64,000 bases of DNA, from contig NZ_CP033831.1 in the NCBI RefSeq assembly GCF_003812745.1, forward strand, positions 2,666,001 through 2,730,000, in the 5' to 3' direction. Source of the DNA: Serratia sp. FDAARGOS_506 (GTDB lineage: Bacteria; Pseudomonadota; Gammaproteobacteria; Enterobacterales; Enterobacteriaceae). The translations under genes were made by a program, and so were the position numbers. Shown here in pieces: positions 47,476-56,215 of this stretch. Below the pieces are notes generated by a model. The model searched no databases. It had not been told where the DNA came from and saw only the letters and a list, made by a program, of their open reading frames with translations. Within the stretch, counting starts at the first letter, position 1; every line of letters starts with the position of its first letter.

Positions 47476-49635
47476 ATGAGTACGACACACCGGCGTTTTG
47501 GCACGCCCAGAAAATCTTTATGCCTTGCCGCCTGGGTCGGCGGCGCACTGACGGCGCCGCTGGCTTTCGCCGCCGACTGCGATAAAGCTCGCAATGCTAC
47601 GGGATGCGAAGAACAGCTCACCGTGGAGGCGGTGGCCCCCGCCGGGCGCTACGATGCGTTGAGCGCCGTGAGCCGCAGTGCTTCGCAGCTCGGGCTGAGC
47701 GCTCGGGAGACGCCGCGCAGCGTCGATATCATCAGCGCACGGGCGATTCAACAGCGGGGCGATCGCTCGCTGGCCGCCGCCGTCGAGCACGCCACCGGTC
47801 TGTCCGGCGTCGCTTCGCCAACGTTGTCCAACAACTTTTCCGCGCGCGGTTTCCGGCCTATCGCCTGGCTGTATAACGGCGTAGAGATGCCTGGCAGCAC
47901 GCTGCAGCTGGGCGATCCGGCGCATTACGACAGCATCGAGATACTGCGCGGGCCGGGATCGGCCTTGAACGGCCTGAGCGCCGCAGGCGGCAGCGTCAAC
48001 CTGATTTCGCGGCGGCCGACCTTCAGCCGCCAGCCGCTCGAGCTCGATTATGGCTTCGGCAGCTACCGCAGCCAGCGTCTGCATCTGGGGGCCGGCGGCG
48101 CGCTGGTGGACGATGCGGTGGCGTACCGGTTGGACGTCAGCGGCAACGACAGCGGCAGCAACGTGCAGTATGAACGCGATCGGCAGAAGCGGGTTTCCGG
48201 CTCGCTGCTGTTTAAGCTGACGGACGATGCGTTGTTGACGCTGAGCCTGGACCGCATGCTCAACCGCACCAACAATCCTTACTACGGCACGCCGCTGCTG
48301 GACGGGCGTATTGCCGGCGAGCTGCGCGATATCAATTACAACAACCTGACCGACAGCCGCATCCAGAGCAACGCCACCGCATTTCAGGCCAGCCTGGACT
48401 GGTTTATGACGCCCGAAGTGGAATGGCATAACCAATTCTATTACTACAGCGGCTTTCGCGAATGGCGTAACGTCGAGCGCTTCCGCGTCGCGGCGGCGGC
48501 CCGGCCCGGCGACGTCAATCGCGACTCCTTCGGCGCCCTGGCGCACGACGACGATCTGATCGGCAACCGCAGTTCGCTGGTGTTCGACCGCGCCATCGCC
48601 GGTTTTGATAACCGGTTGCTGGTCGGCCTCGATCTGAGCAAGCGGCATTTTCAGTATTATTCCAACGGTTTCCCCGGCTCGGAAGACGTACCGCTTGGCG
48701 CGCCGCCCAGAGAGCCGTTCGCCCAGGGTACCGACCGCCAACGCGCGCCGGTGCGCCACGTCACCCAGAACCAGTACGCCGCCTTTCTCGAGGATCGCTT
48801 CAGCCTGACCGAGCGTTTAGCGTTGCTGGGCCAGCTGCGCTACAACCATATGAACATGGACTGGCGCTTCCAGGGGCCGCAGGAAGAGAGCCGCGCGCAC
48901 ACCTACGTTTTCAGCACCTGGAGCCTGGGCCCCAGCTATGCATTGACCGATAACCTCACGCTCTACGCCAACTACACCACCGGCCAGGAGCCTGGCAACG
49001 ATCTGTTCTTCCTCAGCCCAACGCAGACCGATCTGCCGCTGACACGAGCGCGCCAGTGGGAGGCCGGCGCCAAAGGGCAGTTCTGGGGTAACAAGGGCGA
49101 GGCGACGCTGGCGCTGTATGAACTGCGCAAGGACAACCTGTTTGTGCCCGACGCGCAGCGGCCGGATGCGTTGAACGCGGTAGGCAGGCAGACGTCGCGC
49201 GGCATTGAGCTTGGCGTGGTGCTGCGTCCCGACGAGCGCTGGGAGCTGGCCGGCAACGCCGCCTACACGCATGCCCGCTACGACGACTACCGCGGCGGCA
49301 GCCCGCTGCGCAGCTACAACGGCAATCTCCCGGCCTATATCCCGGACTGGACCGCCAACCTCAGCGTGCATTATCAGGCGACGGAACGCCTGGGGCTGGC
49401 TTCTTCACTGCGCTACGTCGGCAGCAGTTACAACGACGACGCCAATCAGCGCAAGATGCGCGCGTACACCACGCTCGATCTGGCGGCGGACTATCAGTTG
49501 ACGCCGATCGTTGATGTCGGTTTTCGCATTCGCAACGCTACCAACCAGCTGTACGCCTATCAGCGCACCTACCCGGACCAGGCGCTGATCGCGCCGCCGC
49601 GCAGCTATGAAACCTTCGTATCGGTCAGGTTCTGA
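47476..49635 (+). CDS. TonB-dependent outer-membrane receptor (siderophore/metal-chelate type)
   Basis: A 719-residue outer-membrane receptor. Signal peptide (about 1-36, ending PLAFA), a short N-terminal part with two Cys (ADCDKARNATGC) and a TonB-box-like EEQLTVEAV. The plug domain carries SARETPRSVDIISARAI and LRGPGSALNGLSAAGGSVNLISRRP, and a 22-strand-type barrel ends in the terminal Phe (YETFVSVRF). ATG 47476 has AGGG nine bases upstream; an in-frame ATG lies three codons earlier. It heads a five-gene operon with the binding protein five bases downstream. The ligand is unknown; the plug type is of the ferri-siderophore class, while the mod context suggests a molybdenum or tungsten chelate. 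Confidence 0.9.
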   Translation: MSTTHRRFGTPRKSLCLAAWVGGALTAPLAFAADCDKARNATGCEEQLTVEAVAPAGRYDALSAVSRSASQLGLSARETPRSVDIISARAIQQRGDRSLAAAVEHATGLSGVASPTLSNNFSARGFRPIAWLYNGVEMPGSTLQLGDPAHYDSIEILRGPGSALNGLSAAGGSVNLISRRPTFSRQPLELDYGFGSYRSQRLHLGAGGALVDDAVAYRLDVSGNDSGSNVQYERDRQKRVSGSLLFKLTDDALLTLSLDRMLNRTNNPYYGTPLLDGRIAGELRDINYNNLTDSRIQSNATAFQASLDWFMTPEVEWHNQFYYYSGFREWRNVERFRVAAAARPGDVNRDSFGALAHDDDLIGNRSSLVFDRAIAGFDNRLLVGLDLSKRHFQYYSNGFPGSEDVPLGAPPREPFAQGTDRQRAPVRHVTQNQYAAFLEDRFSLTERLALLGQLRYNHMNMDWRFQGPQEESRAHTYVFSTWSLGPSYALTDNLTLYANYTTGQEPGNDLFFLSPTQTDLPLTRARQWEAGAKGQFWGNKGEATLALYELRKDNLFVPDAQRPDALNAVGRQTSRGIELGVVLRPDERWELAGNAAYTHARYDDYRGGSPLRSYNGNLPAYIPDWTANLSVHYQATERLGLASSLRYVGSSYNDDANQRKMRAYTTLDLAADYQLTPIVDVGFRIRNATNQLYAYQRTYPDQALIAPPRSYETFVSVRF

Positions 49636-49639
49636 CGGC

Positions 49640-50635
49640 GTGAAGCGCTGGCTTGCTCTGCTGTTGTGCGCCCTGGGATTGGGCGGGGGCGTGCCGCTGC
49701 ATGCTGAGGCCGTCGGCCTGCAAAATTGCGGGCTGACGCGCGATTACCCGCAGCCGCCGCAGCGGGTGCTGGTTTACGCCAACCCGGCGCTGGAAAACCT
49801 GCTGGCGCTGGGGCTGGCTGACCGCGCAATCGGCGTGGTCGGGTATGACCGCACGCGCGATCCCGCCCCGACGGCGTCGGCCGATGTGCTGCAGGCGCCC
49901 ACCAGCCCGGCACCGCCCACGGCGGAAGCGTTGTTGCTGATGCGGCCGGATTTTGTTTATTCGGCCAGCTATTACTGGCTGCACAGCTCGGAAACGCCCG
50001 ATCGGGCGCGGCTGGAGGAATGGGGCATCGGCACTTATCTCTCTCCCGGCGCCTGCAGCGGCCAGCAAAGCGCGATCGCCGCGGCGCTGACGTTCGAGGA
50101 TATTTTCACCGAGCTGCGGGAACTGGCGCGCATTTTCAACGTCAGCCGCGCCGGTGAAGCGCTGATCGAACGGCTGCGCGGGCAGCTGAGGGCGCTTGAG
50201 CCGCAGCGCGCTCAATTGCCGCATTGGCGTCTGCTGTGGTGGTATGCCGGCGTGCAGACGCCCTATGTGGCGGGGTGCTGCGGCGCGCCAGGCTTGCTGA
50301 GCCGCAGCGTCGGCAGCGAGAACCTGTTCGGCGATCGGCCCGAGCTGTGGCCGACGGTGTCCTGGGAAACCATCGCCGCCCGCGATCCGGATGCGATCGT
50401 GCTTGGCGATCTGCCGCGCGGCGGCTTTGGCGACAGCGCGGCGGACAAGATCGCCTTTCTGGAGCATCACCCGCTGACCGCTACGCTGCGCGCCGTGCGT
50501 CAGCGGCGCTACGTGATCCTCCCCGGTTACGACATGGACCCTTCCGCCCGCACCGTGGCGGCGATGGGCCGTTTGATTCGAGGCCTGGCGGCTTTGCCGC
50601 CGCAGGCTCCGACATTTTTCAACAAGGAACCTTGA
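49640..50635 (+). CDS. Periplasmic substrate-binding protein (BtuF/MolA/FepB-type)
   Basis: A 331-residue protein starting at GTG 49640. A Sec signal peptide (KRWLALLLCALGLGGGVPLHAEA) lacks a proper lipobox. The mature part is a class-III (BtuF-like) binding protein: PQRVLVYANPALENLLALGLADRAIGVVGYD, then LLLMRPDFVYSASYY, and at the end DPDAIVLGDLPRGGFGDSAADK. It has four notable cysteines, in LQNCGLTRDY, SPGACSGQQ and AGCCGAPG. The NCG...PQRV start recalls binding proteins often annotated as cobalamin, iron-chelate or F420-0 binders. Ligand unknown. Five bases after the receptor and one before the methyltransferase. Confidence 0.85.
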   Translation: MKRWLALLLCALGLGGGVPLHAEAVGLQNCGLTRDYPQPPQRVLVYANPALENLLALGLADRAIGVVGYDRTRDPAPTASADVLQAPTSPAPPTAEALLLMRPDFVYSASYYWLHSSETPDRARLEEWGIGTYLSPGACSGQQSAIAAALTFEDIFTELRELARIFNVSRAGEALIERLRGQLRALEPQRAQLPHWRLLWWYAGVQTPYVAGCCGAPGLLSRSVGSENLFGDRPELWPTVSWETIAARDPDAIVLGDLPRGGFGDSAADKIAFLEHHPLTATLRAVRQRRYVILPGYDMDPSARTVAAMGRLIRGLAALPPQAPTFFNKEP

Positions 50636-50636
50636 T

Positions 50637-51392
50637 ATGACTGCCGTTTCATTCTCCTCGCTGCTGGACTCCTGGGATCGCCAGCAGGCGGCCTACATCG
50701 CCGAACGGGAAGCGCGTTTTAACGCCCAGCTGGACGTGCTGGCGCTGGCCGCCGGCCAGGATTTTCACGTGGTGGATTTGGCCTGTGGCCCAGGCTCGCT
50801 GAGCCTGCGCATTTTGCAGCGCTTTCCGCAGGCCAGGGTGACCGCCATCGATCTCGATCCGCTGCTGCTGGCGGTGGCGCGCGGCGCGCTGGCGGAGTAC
50901 GGTGATCGGATCCGCATTCTGCAGGCCGATCTGGCGGATCCCGCCTGTTTTTCCGCGCTGTCCGGCCCCGCGCCGCAGGCGGCGGTGTCCAGCACGGCGC
51001 TGCACTGGCTGATGCCCGAGCAGCAGCTGGCGCTGTACCGCAACGTTGCCGGGCTGCTGGCCGACGGCGGCGTGTTCCTGAACGCCGATCATCAGCGTTA
51101 TGACCAGCGCCAGCCGCGGCTGAAAGCATTGGCAGAGCGGCATGATGGGCAGACCCAACAGCGGGCTTGGGACGACGGCGTCGAGGATTGGGATCGCTGG
51201 TTTGCGGGCGCGCTGCAATCGCCGGCGCTGGCCGCTTATCAGGCCGAGCGTGAAGCGCTGTTTGCCGGCCGCCCGGTGCCGCCGCCGACGCCGGTGGATT
51301 TCCAGCTCGCGGCCCTCAGGCAAGCTGGTTTCAGCGAGGCGGGGACGGTGTGGCAGCTGTTGGACGACTATGTGATCGCAGGCTGGAAATAG
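50637..51392 (+). CDS. Class I SAM-dependent methyltransferase in the importer operon
   Basis: A 251-residue Rossmann-fold methyltransferase without signal peptide. Motif I is VVDLACGPGSLSL, the acidic residue after strand 2 is in VTAIDLDPLLLAVA, and further motifs are ILQADLAD and VSSTALHWL. The C-terminal part is variable. It starts one base after the binding-protein stop and the permease follows after one base, so it is clearly co-translated with the importer. It may modify the imported chelate in the cytoplasm. Substrate unknown. Confidence 0.85.
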   Translation: MTAVSFSSLLDSWDRQQAAYIAEREARFNAQLDVLALAAGQDFHVVDLACGPGSLSLRILQRFPQARVTAIDLDPLLLAVARGALAEYGDRIRILQADLADPACFSALSGPAPQAAVSSTALHWLMPEQQLALYRNVAGLLADGGVFLNADHQRYDQRQPRLKALAERHDGQTQQRAWDDGVEDWDRWFAGALQSPALAAYQAEREALFAGRPVPPPTPVDFQLAALRQAGFSEAGTVWQLLDDYVIAGWK

Positions 51393-51393
51393 C

Positions 51394-52419
51394 ATGATCC
51401 GGCGGTTACTGCCCGGCCGTGAGGCCGGCTGGCTGCTGTTGCTGGCGGCGGCGCTGCCGCTGGCCCTGCTGGGTGCCACCCTGTCGGGGCCAGCGCCGAT
51501 CGCGTGGCATGACGCCTGGCGTATCGTTTTCGGCGTCAGCGGCAGCGCGGCGACCGACGCCGAGGTGTATCAGCGCATCATCTGGTCGCTGCGGATGCCG
51601 CGCGCGCTGTTGGCGGCGCTGGCCGGCGCCGGGCTGGCGCTGGCGGGCACCGTGCTGCAGTCGCTTACCCGCAATCCGCTGGCCGATCCCTGGGTGCTGG
51701 GTATCTCCTCCGGCGCCGGCGTGGGGGCGGTAACGGTACTGGTATTGGGGCTGGGGGGCGGCCTGTTGTCGGTGTCCGGCGGCGCGTTTATCGGCGCGCT
51801 GGGAGCGTTTGCGTTGGTGATGCTGCTGGCCGGGCGTTCGCTGCAGGGGGAGTCCACGCTGTTTATTCTGGCCGGGGTGGCGGTGACGCAGTTGCTCTCT
51901 GCGCTGACTTCGCTGATCACCCTCTGGCAGGCGGATGCCAACGCCACGCGCGGCGTGATGTTCTGGCTGCTGGGATCGTTCAGCGACGCGCGCTGGCCGC
52001 AGGTCGGGCTGTGCGGGCTGGCGCTGGCGGCGGCGCTGCTGCTTTGTTGGCTGCGGGCGGGTGAACTGGACGCGCTGGCGTTCGGCGGCGTGACCGCCGC
52101 GTCGCTGGGGGTGGCGGTGGCTCCGCTGAAGCTGCTGCTGTATGTGGTGACCACCGCGCTGACGGCCGCGATCGTCGCGTTCAGCGGCGCGGTGGGATTT
52201 ATCGGGCTGACGGTGCCGCATGTCGCCCGGCGGCTGGTCGGCTCGCGGCATCGGCTGCTGTTGCCGGCCAGCGCGCTATGCGGCGCTCTGTTCGCCGTGG
52301 CGGCGGACACCCTGGCCAGAACGCTGTTTGCCCCGCGCGAGCTGCCGGTCGGCGTGCTGACGGCGCTGCTGGGGGTGCCGGTATTCCTGCTGTTGCTGTA
52401 TCGAAAGGTCAATGCATGA
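51394..52419 (+). CDS. FecCD-family ABC permease
   Basis: A 341-residue inner-membrane permease with about ten helices of the BtuC/FecCD/MolB type. Family motifs are LRMPRALLAALAGAGLALAGTVLQSLTRNPLADPWVLGISSGAGVG and the later FSGAVGFIGLTVPHVARRLVGSRHR with the coupling region to the ATPase. It would act as a homodimer. The ATPase start overlaps its stop (ATGA). Co-transcribed with the receptor, binding protein and methyltransferase. Confidence 0.92.
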   Translation: MIRRLLPGREAGWLLLLAAALPLALLGATLSGPAPIAWHDAWRIVFGVSGSAATDAEVYQRIIWSLRMPRALLAALAGAGLALAGTVLQSLTRNPLADPWVLGISSGAGVGAVTVLVLGLGGGLLSVSGGAFIGALGAFALVMLLAGRSLQGESTLFILAGVAVTQLLSALTSLITLWQADANATRGVMFWLLGSFSDARWPQVGLCGLALAAALLLCWLRAGELDALAFGGVTAASLGVAVAPLKLLLYVVTTALTAAIVAFSGAVGFIGLTVPHVARRLVGSRHRLLLPASALCGALFAVAADTLARTLFAPRELPVGVLTALLGVPVFLLLLYRKVNA

Positions 52420-53204
52420 CGATTGAAAAAGCGCGATCCGGCCTGTGCGCCGAAGCGGTGAGCTGGCGCGCGGGTACGCGCACGGTGCTGGAAAACCTTA
52501 GTTTCTGCGCCTTGCCCGGTGAGATCACCGGCGTGCTCGGCGTCAACGGCAGCGGTAAATCCACGCTGCTCAAGCTGCTGGCCGGGTTGCAGCCTGCCAC
52601 CGGGGGCCGCGTTTGGCTCGAAGGGCGCGAAATCGCCGCGTTTTCCGGGCGGGAGCGCGCCAGGCGTATCGCCTTTCTCGAGCAATCTGCCCCCGGCGCC
52701 TTCGCGCTGCCGGTGAAGGAGGCGGTGCTGCTGGGGCGCCTGGCTCATGTCGGCCGCTGGCGCAGTTTCGGCCCCGAAGATCGACGCCTCGCCGGGCGGG
52801 CGATGGAGCAAGTGGGCATCAGCCACCTGGCCGATCGCGATTGGCAACGGCTGTCCGGCGGCGAACGGCAGCGGGTGCACCTGGCGCGCGCGTTGGCGCA
52901 GCAAACGCCGTGGCTGCTGCTGGATGAGCCAGCCAACCATCTGGATATCGCCCATCAGCAGCAGTTTATGGCCTTGCTGCGGCGGCTGAAGCTCAGCGTG
53001 GTGGTGACGCTGCACGATCTGAATCTGGCGGCCTGCTATTGCGATCGGGTGGCGCTGCTGCAGCGGGGCGGGATCTGCGCGGCGGGCGCGCCGCGACAGG
53101 CGCTGACGCCGGAGAACATTCGCGCAGTGTACGGGGTAGAGGCCCGGCTGGCGGCGCCCGCCGGCTATGCGCCGCCGCTGATCTATTACCCCGCACCGGC
53201 ATGA
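52416..53204 (+). CDS. ABC importer ATPase (BtuD/FepC-type)
   Basis: A 262-residue ATPase with Walker A GVNGSGKSTLL, Q-loop region FLEQSAPGAF, signature LSGGERQRVHLARALAQ, Walker B WLLLDEPANHLD and the switch His in VVTLHDLNLAA. It is of the siderophore/cobalamin importer class. The ATG at 52416 overlaps the permease stop; a longer in-frame stretch upstream is noise inside the permease gene. It ends the five-gene operon; no clear terminator follows before acrZ 144 bases downstream. Confidence 0.92.
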   Translation: MTIEKARSGLCAEAVSWRAGTRTVLENLSFCALPGEITGVLGVNGSGKSTLLKLLAGLQPATGGRVWLEGREIAAFSGRERARRIAFLEQSAPGAFALPVKEAVLLGRLAHVGRWRSFGPEDRRLAGRAMEQVGISHLADRDWQRLSGGERQRVHLARALAQQTPWLLLDEPANHLDIAHQQQFMALLRRLKLSVVVTLHDLNLAACYCDRVALLQRGGICAAGAPRQALTPENIRAVYGVEARLAAPAGYAPPLIYYPAPA

Positions 53205-53348
53205 TCCCGGTGGAAAGGGCACGTTTAGCCGATCACAATTTCGCCCCGCTGGCTAAAATAACTCCGGTTTTGCCGATTTTTTGGGTTAGAATAACCCCTA
53301 TGCGGTGAAAGGCATTTGCCGCTCAATGGGCAGTTAAGCGAGGCTATC

Positions 53349-53498
53349 ATGTTGGAATTATTGAAAAGTCTGTTGTTTGCCGTGGTAATGGTGCCGGTGG
53401 TCATGGCGCTGATCCTCGGCCTGATCTACGGTTTTGGCGAAGTGTTCAACGTCTTCTCCAAAGTGGGCCGTTCGAAAGAAAACCGCACCCAGCACTGA
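53349..53498 (+). CDS. acrZ: AcrAB-TolC efflux pump accessory protein AcrZ
   Basis: A 49-residue single-helix inner-membrane protein ([21 protein letters not shown]...) almost identical to E. coli AcrZ, which binds AcrB and widens its drug range. The ATG at 53349 gives the exact family length. It lies between the importer operon and modA, the same neighbour (modA) as in E. coli. A GC hairpin at 53517-53538 follows. Confidence 0.93.
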   Translation: MLELLKSLLFAVVMVPVVMALILGLIYGFGEVFNVFSKVGRSKENRTQH

Positions 53499-53516
53499 CC
53501 GTTCCCCATCCCGATA

Positions 53517-53538
53517 CCCGCCGGCATCACCCGGCGGG
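53517..53538 (+). terminator. Hairpin after acrZ
   Basis: CCCGCCGG and CCGGCGGG with a six-base loop, followed by a short pyrimidine-rich stretch. A moderate terminator that may separate acrZ from modABC. Confidence 0.5.
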
Positions 53539-53595
53539 CATTCCTCAAGTTATCTCACGCTTTGCCGATAAACCGCATGACAAGCTTTCGCGCAA

Positions 53596-53619
53596 CGTTA
53601 TATTATTTTTTATATAACG
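53596..53619. promoter_or_regulatory. ModE box upstream of modA
   Basis: CGTTATAT and ATATAACG form a perfect inverted repeat with an eight-base spacer, about 37 bases before the modA start. The GTTAT/ATAAC spacing of 12 matches the known E. coli modA operator. Molybdate-bound ModE should repress here. Confidence 0.88.
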
Positions 53620-53656
53620 AAGAGTGATAATGCACGTTAACTTGCGGAGAAAAACA

Positions 53657-54430
53657 ATGAAACAGCAATGGACCAAATGGGTTGGCGGGATCGTGTTGGC
53701 ATCGGGCCTGGTGGCTCAGGCTTCTGCGGCGGAAAAGATCACCGTGTTCGCCGCCGCGTCGCTGACCAACGCGCTGCAGGACATCGCCACTCAGTATCAA
53801 AAAGGCAAGGACGTGCAGGTGGTTTCCTCCTTCGCGTCCTCCTCGACGCTGGCGCGCCAAATTGAGCAGGGCGCCCCGGCCGATCTGTTTATCTCCGCCG
53901 ATCAACAGTGGATGGATTACGCCATCGACAAGCAGCAGATGGTGAAAGACACCCGCTACACGCTGCTGGGTAACGAACTGGTGCTGATCGCCGCCAAAAG
54001 CGATAAGCAAGATAAGATCGCCATCGACAAGCAGACCGACTGGGCCAAGCTGCTGAATGGCGGCCGCCTGGCGGTGGGCGATCCGGATCACGTGCCGGCC
54101 GGCATCTACGCCAAAGAAGCGCTGGAACACCTGGGTGCCTGGAACGCATTGGAACCGAAACTGGCGCGTGCCAACAACGTACGCAGCGCGATGGCGCTGG
54201 TGGAGCGCGGTGAAGCGCCGCTCGGCATCGTTTACGGTTCCGACGCGGTCGCCAGCGACAAGGTGAAAGTGGTGGGCGTATTCCCGGAAGACAGCCACAA
54301 ACCGGTTGAATATCCGATGGCGATTGTGAAAGATCGTCAAAATCCGACGGTCAGCGCTTTCTATACCTATCTGAAGAGCCCGGAAGCGGCCGCTATTTTT
54401 GAACATTATGGATTCACCCCGCGTAAATGA
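53657..54430 (+). CDS. modA: Molybdate-binding periplasmic protein ModA
   Basis: A 257-residue periplasmic oxyanion-binding protein with a signal peptide (about 1-24, ending QASA). The mature start KITVFAAASLTNALQDI contains molybdate-coordinating Ser, with further ligands in VVSSFASSSTLARQIEQGAPADLFISAD. Length equals E. coli. The start with GGAG upstream is chosen over an in-frame ATG 11 codons earlier. Stop overlaps modB (ATGA). First gene of modABC under the ModE box. Confidence 0.97.
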   Translation: MKQQWTKWVGGIVLASGLVAQASAAEKITVFAAASLTNALQDIATQYQKGKDVQVVSSFASSSTLARQIEQGAPADLFISADQQWMDYAIDKQQMVKDTRYTLLGNELVLIAAKSDKQDKIAIDKQTDWAKLLNGGRLAVGDPDHVPAGIYAKEALEHLGAWNALEPKLARANNVRSAMALVERGEAPLGIVYGSDAVASDKVKVVGVFPEDSHKPVEYPMAIVKDRQNPTVSAFYTYLKSPEAAAIFEHYGFTPRK

Positions 54431-55116
54431 TTCTGAGTGAGTACGAGTGGCAGGCGGTTGAGCTGAGCCTGAAAGTCTCCGGTTTGGCGGTGGTCTGCAG
54501 CCTGCCGTTCGGCATTCTTATGGCCTGGGTGCTGGTGCGTTGCCGCTTTCCCGGCAAGGCGCTGCTGGACGGCATCATTCACCTGCCGTTGGTGCTGCCG
54601 CCGGTGGTGGTCGGCTATTTGCTGCTGATCGCCATGGGGCGGCGCGGCGTCATCGGCGAGCGGCTGTACGATTGGTTCGGTTTCAGCTTTAGCTTTAGCT
54701 GGCGCGGCGCCGCGTTGGCGTCGGCGGTGGTGGCGTTTCCGCTGATGGTGCGCGCTATCCGACTGGCGTTGGAGGCGGTGGACACTCGGCTGGAGCAGGC
54801 GGCTCGCACGCTGGGCGCCAACCCGTGGCGGGTGTTTTTCACCATCACGCTGCCGCTGTCGCTGCCCGGCGTCATTGTCGGCGTGGTGCTGGCCTTCGCC
54901 CGTTCGCTGGGGGAGTTTGGCGCCACCATCACCTTCGTCTCCAACATTCCGGGGGAAACCCGCACCATTCCGCTGGCGATGTATACGCTGATCGAAACGC
55001 CGGGGGCGGAGGCCGCCGCCGCGCGCCTGTGTGTGATCGCCATCGTGCTGTCGCTGGCTTCGCTGATGGTGTCCGAATGGCTGGCCCGCTGGGGCCGCAA
55101 ACGGATGGGGGTGTAA
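54427..55116 (+). CDS. modB: Molybdate ABC transporter permease ModB
   Basis: A 229-residue inner-membrane permease with about five to six helices. The EAA-type loop EQAARTLGANPWRVFFTITLPLSLPG couples to ModC, and the family pattern RSLGEFGATITFVSNIPGETRTIPLAMY is present. It starts within the modA stop and modC begins directly after its own stop. Confidence 0.97.
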   Translation: MILSEYEWQAVELSLKVSGLAVVCSLPFGILMAWVLVRCRFPGKALLDGIIHLPLVLPPVVVGYLLLIAMGRRGVIGERLYDWFGFSFSFSWRGAALASAVVAFPLMVRAIRLALEAVDTRLEQAARTLGANPWRVFFTITLPLSLPGVIVGVVLAFARSLGEFGATITFVSNIPGETRTIPLAMYTLIETPGAEAAAARLCVIAIVLSLASLMVSEWLARWGRKRMGV

Positions 55117-56184
55117 ATGCTGGAGCTGGATTTCTCGCAGCAGCTGGGCGACCTTAATCTCAACGTCCGCGCCGATTTGCCGGCGCAGGGCATCACCGCG
55201 ATTTTTGGCCTGTCCGGCGCGGGCAAAACTTCCCTGATCAACGCCATCGGTGGCCTGACCCGTTTGCAGCAGGGGCGCATCTCGCTCAACGGCCGCACGC
55301 TGGTGGATACCGCCAGCGGTCTCTGCCTGCCGCCGGAAAAGCGCCGTATCGGCTACGTGTTTCAAGATGCGCGACTGTTCCCGCACTATCGGGTGCGCGG
55401 CAACCTGCAGTACGGCATGGCGGCCGGCATGCGCGCGCAGTTCAACACTATCGTCGAGCTGCTGGGCATCGGGCCGTTGCTCAATCGGCTGCCGCTGACG
55501 CTGTCAGGCGGTGAAAAACAGCGGGTGGCGATCGGCCGCGCGCTGCTGACCGCGCCGGAACTGCTGTTGATGGATGAACCGCTGGCCTCGCTCGATCTGC
55601 CGCGCAAACGCGAGCTGCTGCCGTATCTGGAACGGTTGGCGCAGGACGTCAACATCCCTATCCTCTACGTCAGCCACAGCCTGGACGAGATCCTGCGCCT
55701 GGCCGAGCAGGTGATGGTACTGGATCGCGGCGAGGTGCGCGCGTTCGGCGGGTTGGAAGCTGTCTGGGCCAGCAGCGCGCTGCGGCCATGGCTGCAGAGA
55801 GAAGATCAGAGCAGCGTGCTGCGCGTCAGCGTGATTGAGCATCATCAACGTTATGCCATGACCGCGCTGGCGCTCGGCGATCAAAGGCTGTGGGTCAGCG
55901 GCATCGGCGCCGAACTGGGCACTCAGCTGCGCATTCGCATCAACGCCGCCGACGTTTCGCTGGTGCTGCAGCCGCCGGTCAACAGCAGCATTCGCAACGT
56001 GTTGCCGGCCAAGGTGAGCGAGTGTCTGGACGTGGACGGGCAGGTGGAAGTGAAGCTGGCGGTCGGGGAGCATGTGCTGTGGGCGCGGATCACGCCCTGG
56101 GCGCGCGACGAACTGGCGATCCGCCCCGGGCAGTGGCTGTACGCGCAGGTGAAGAGCGTGTCGATCAGCCGCGAGAGCAGCTAA
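55117..56184 (+). CDS. modC: Molybdate ABC transporter ATPase ModC
   Basis: A 355-residue ATPase: ABC domain (1-230) with Walker [10 protein letters not shown], signature [16 protein letters not shown] and Walker [13 protein letters not shown], then a C-terminal MOP/TOBE domain (about 290-352) with [15 protein letters not shown] that can bind molybdate. Powers ModAB. It ends modABC and is followed by a hairpin shared with ybhA. Confidence 0.97.
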   Translation: MLELDFSQQLGDLNLNVRADLPAQGITAIFGLSGAGKTSLINAIGGLTRLQQGRISLNGRTLVDTASGLCLPPEKRRIGYVFQDARLFPHYRVRGNLQYGMAAGMRAQFNTIVELLGIGPLLNRLPLTLSGGEKQRVAIGRALLTAPELLLMDEPLASLDLPRKRELLPYLERLAQDVNIPILYVSHSLDEILRLAEQVMVLDRGEVRAFGGLEAVWASSALRPWLQREDQSSVLRVSVIEHHQRYAMTALALGDQRLWVSGIGAELGTQLRIRINAADVSLVLQPPVNSSIRNVLPAKVSECLDVDGQVEVKLAVGEHVLWARITPWARDELAIRPGQWLYAQVKSVSISRESS

Positions 56185-56189
56185 GACAG

Positions 56190-56208
56190 GCCCTCCCGGC
56201 GGGAGGGC
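56190..56208. terminator. Hairpin between convergent modC and ybhA
   Basis: GCCCTCCC-GGC-GGGAGGGC is a perfect 8-bp stem in the 31-base gap of two convergent genes. No strong T-run; it is probably a weak terminator. Confidence 0.55.
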
Positions 56209-56215
56209 GCAAAAA

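Noticed and set aside
52278-52415. An N-terminal extension of the importer ATPase.
   Set aside because: It lies wholly within the permease gene in another frame, is Arg/Gly/Ala-rich, and the overlapping ATGA start at 52416 fits the family N-terminus.
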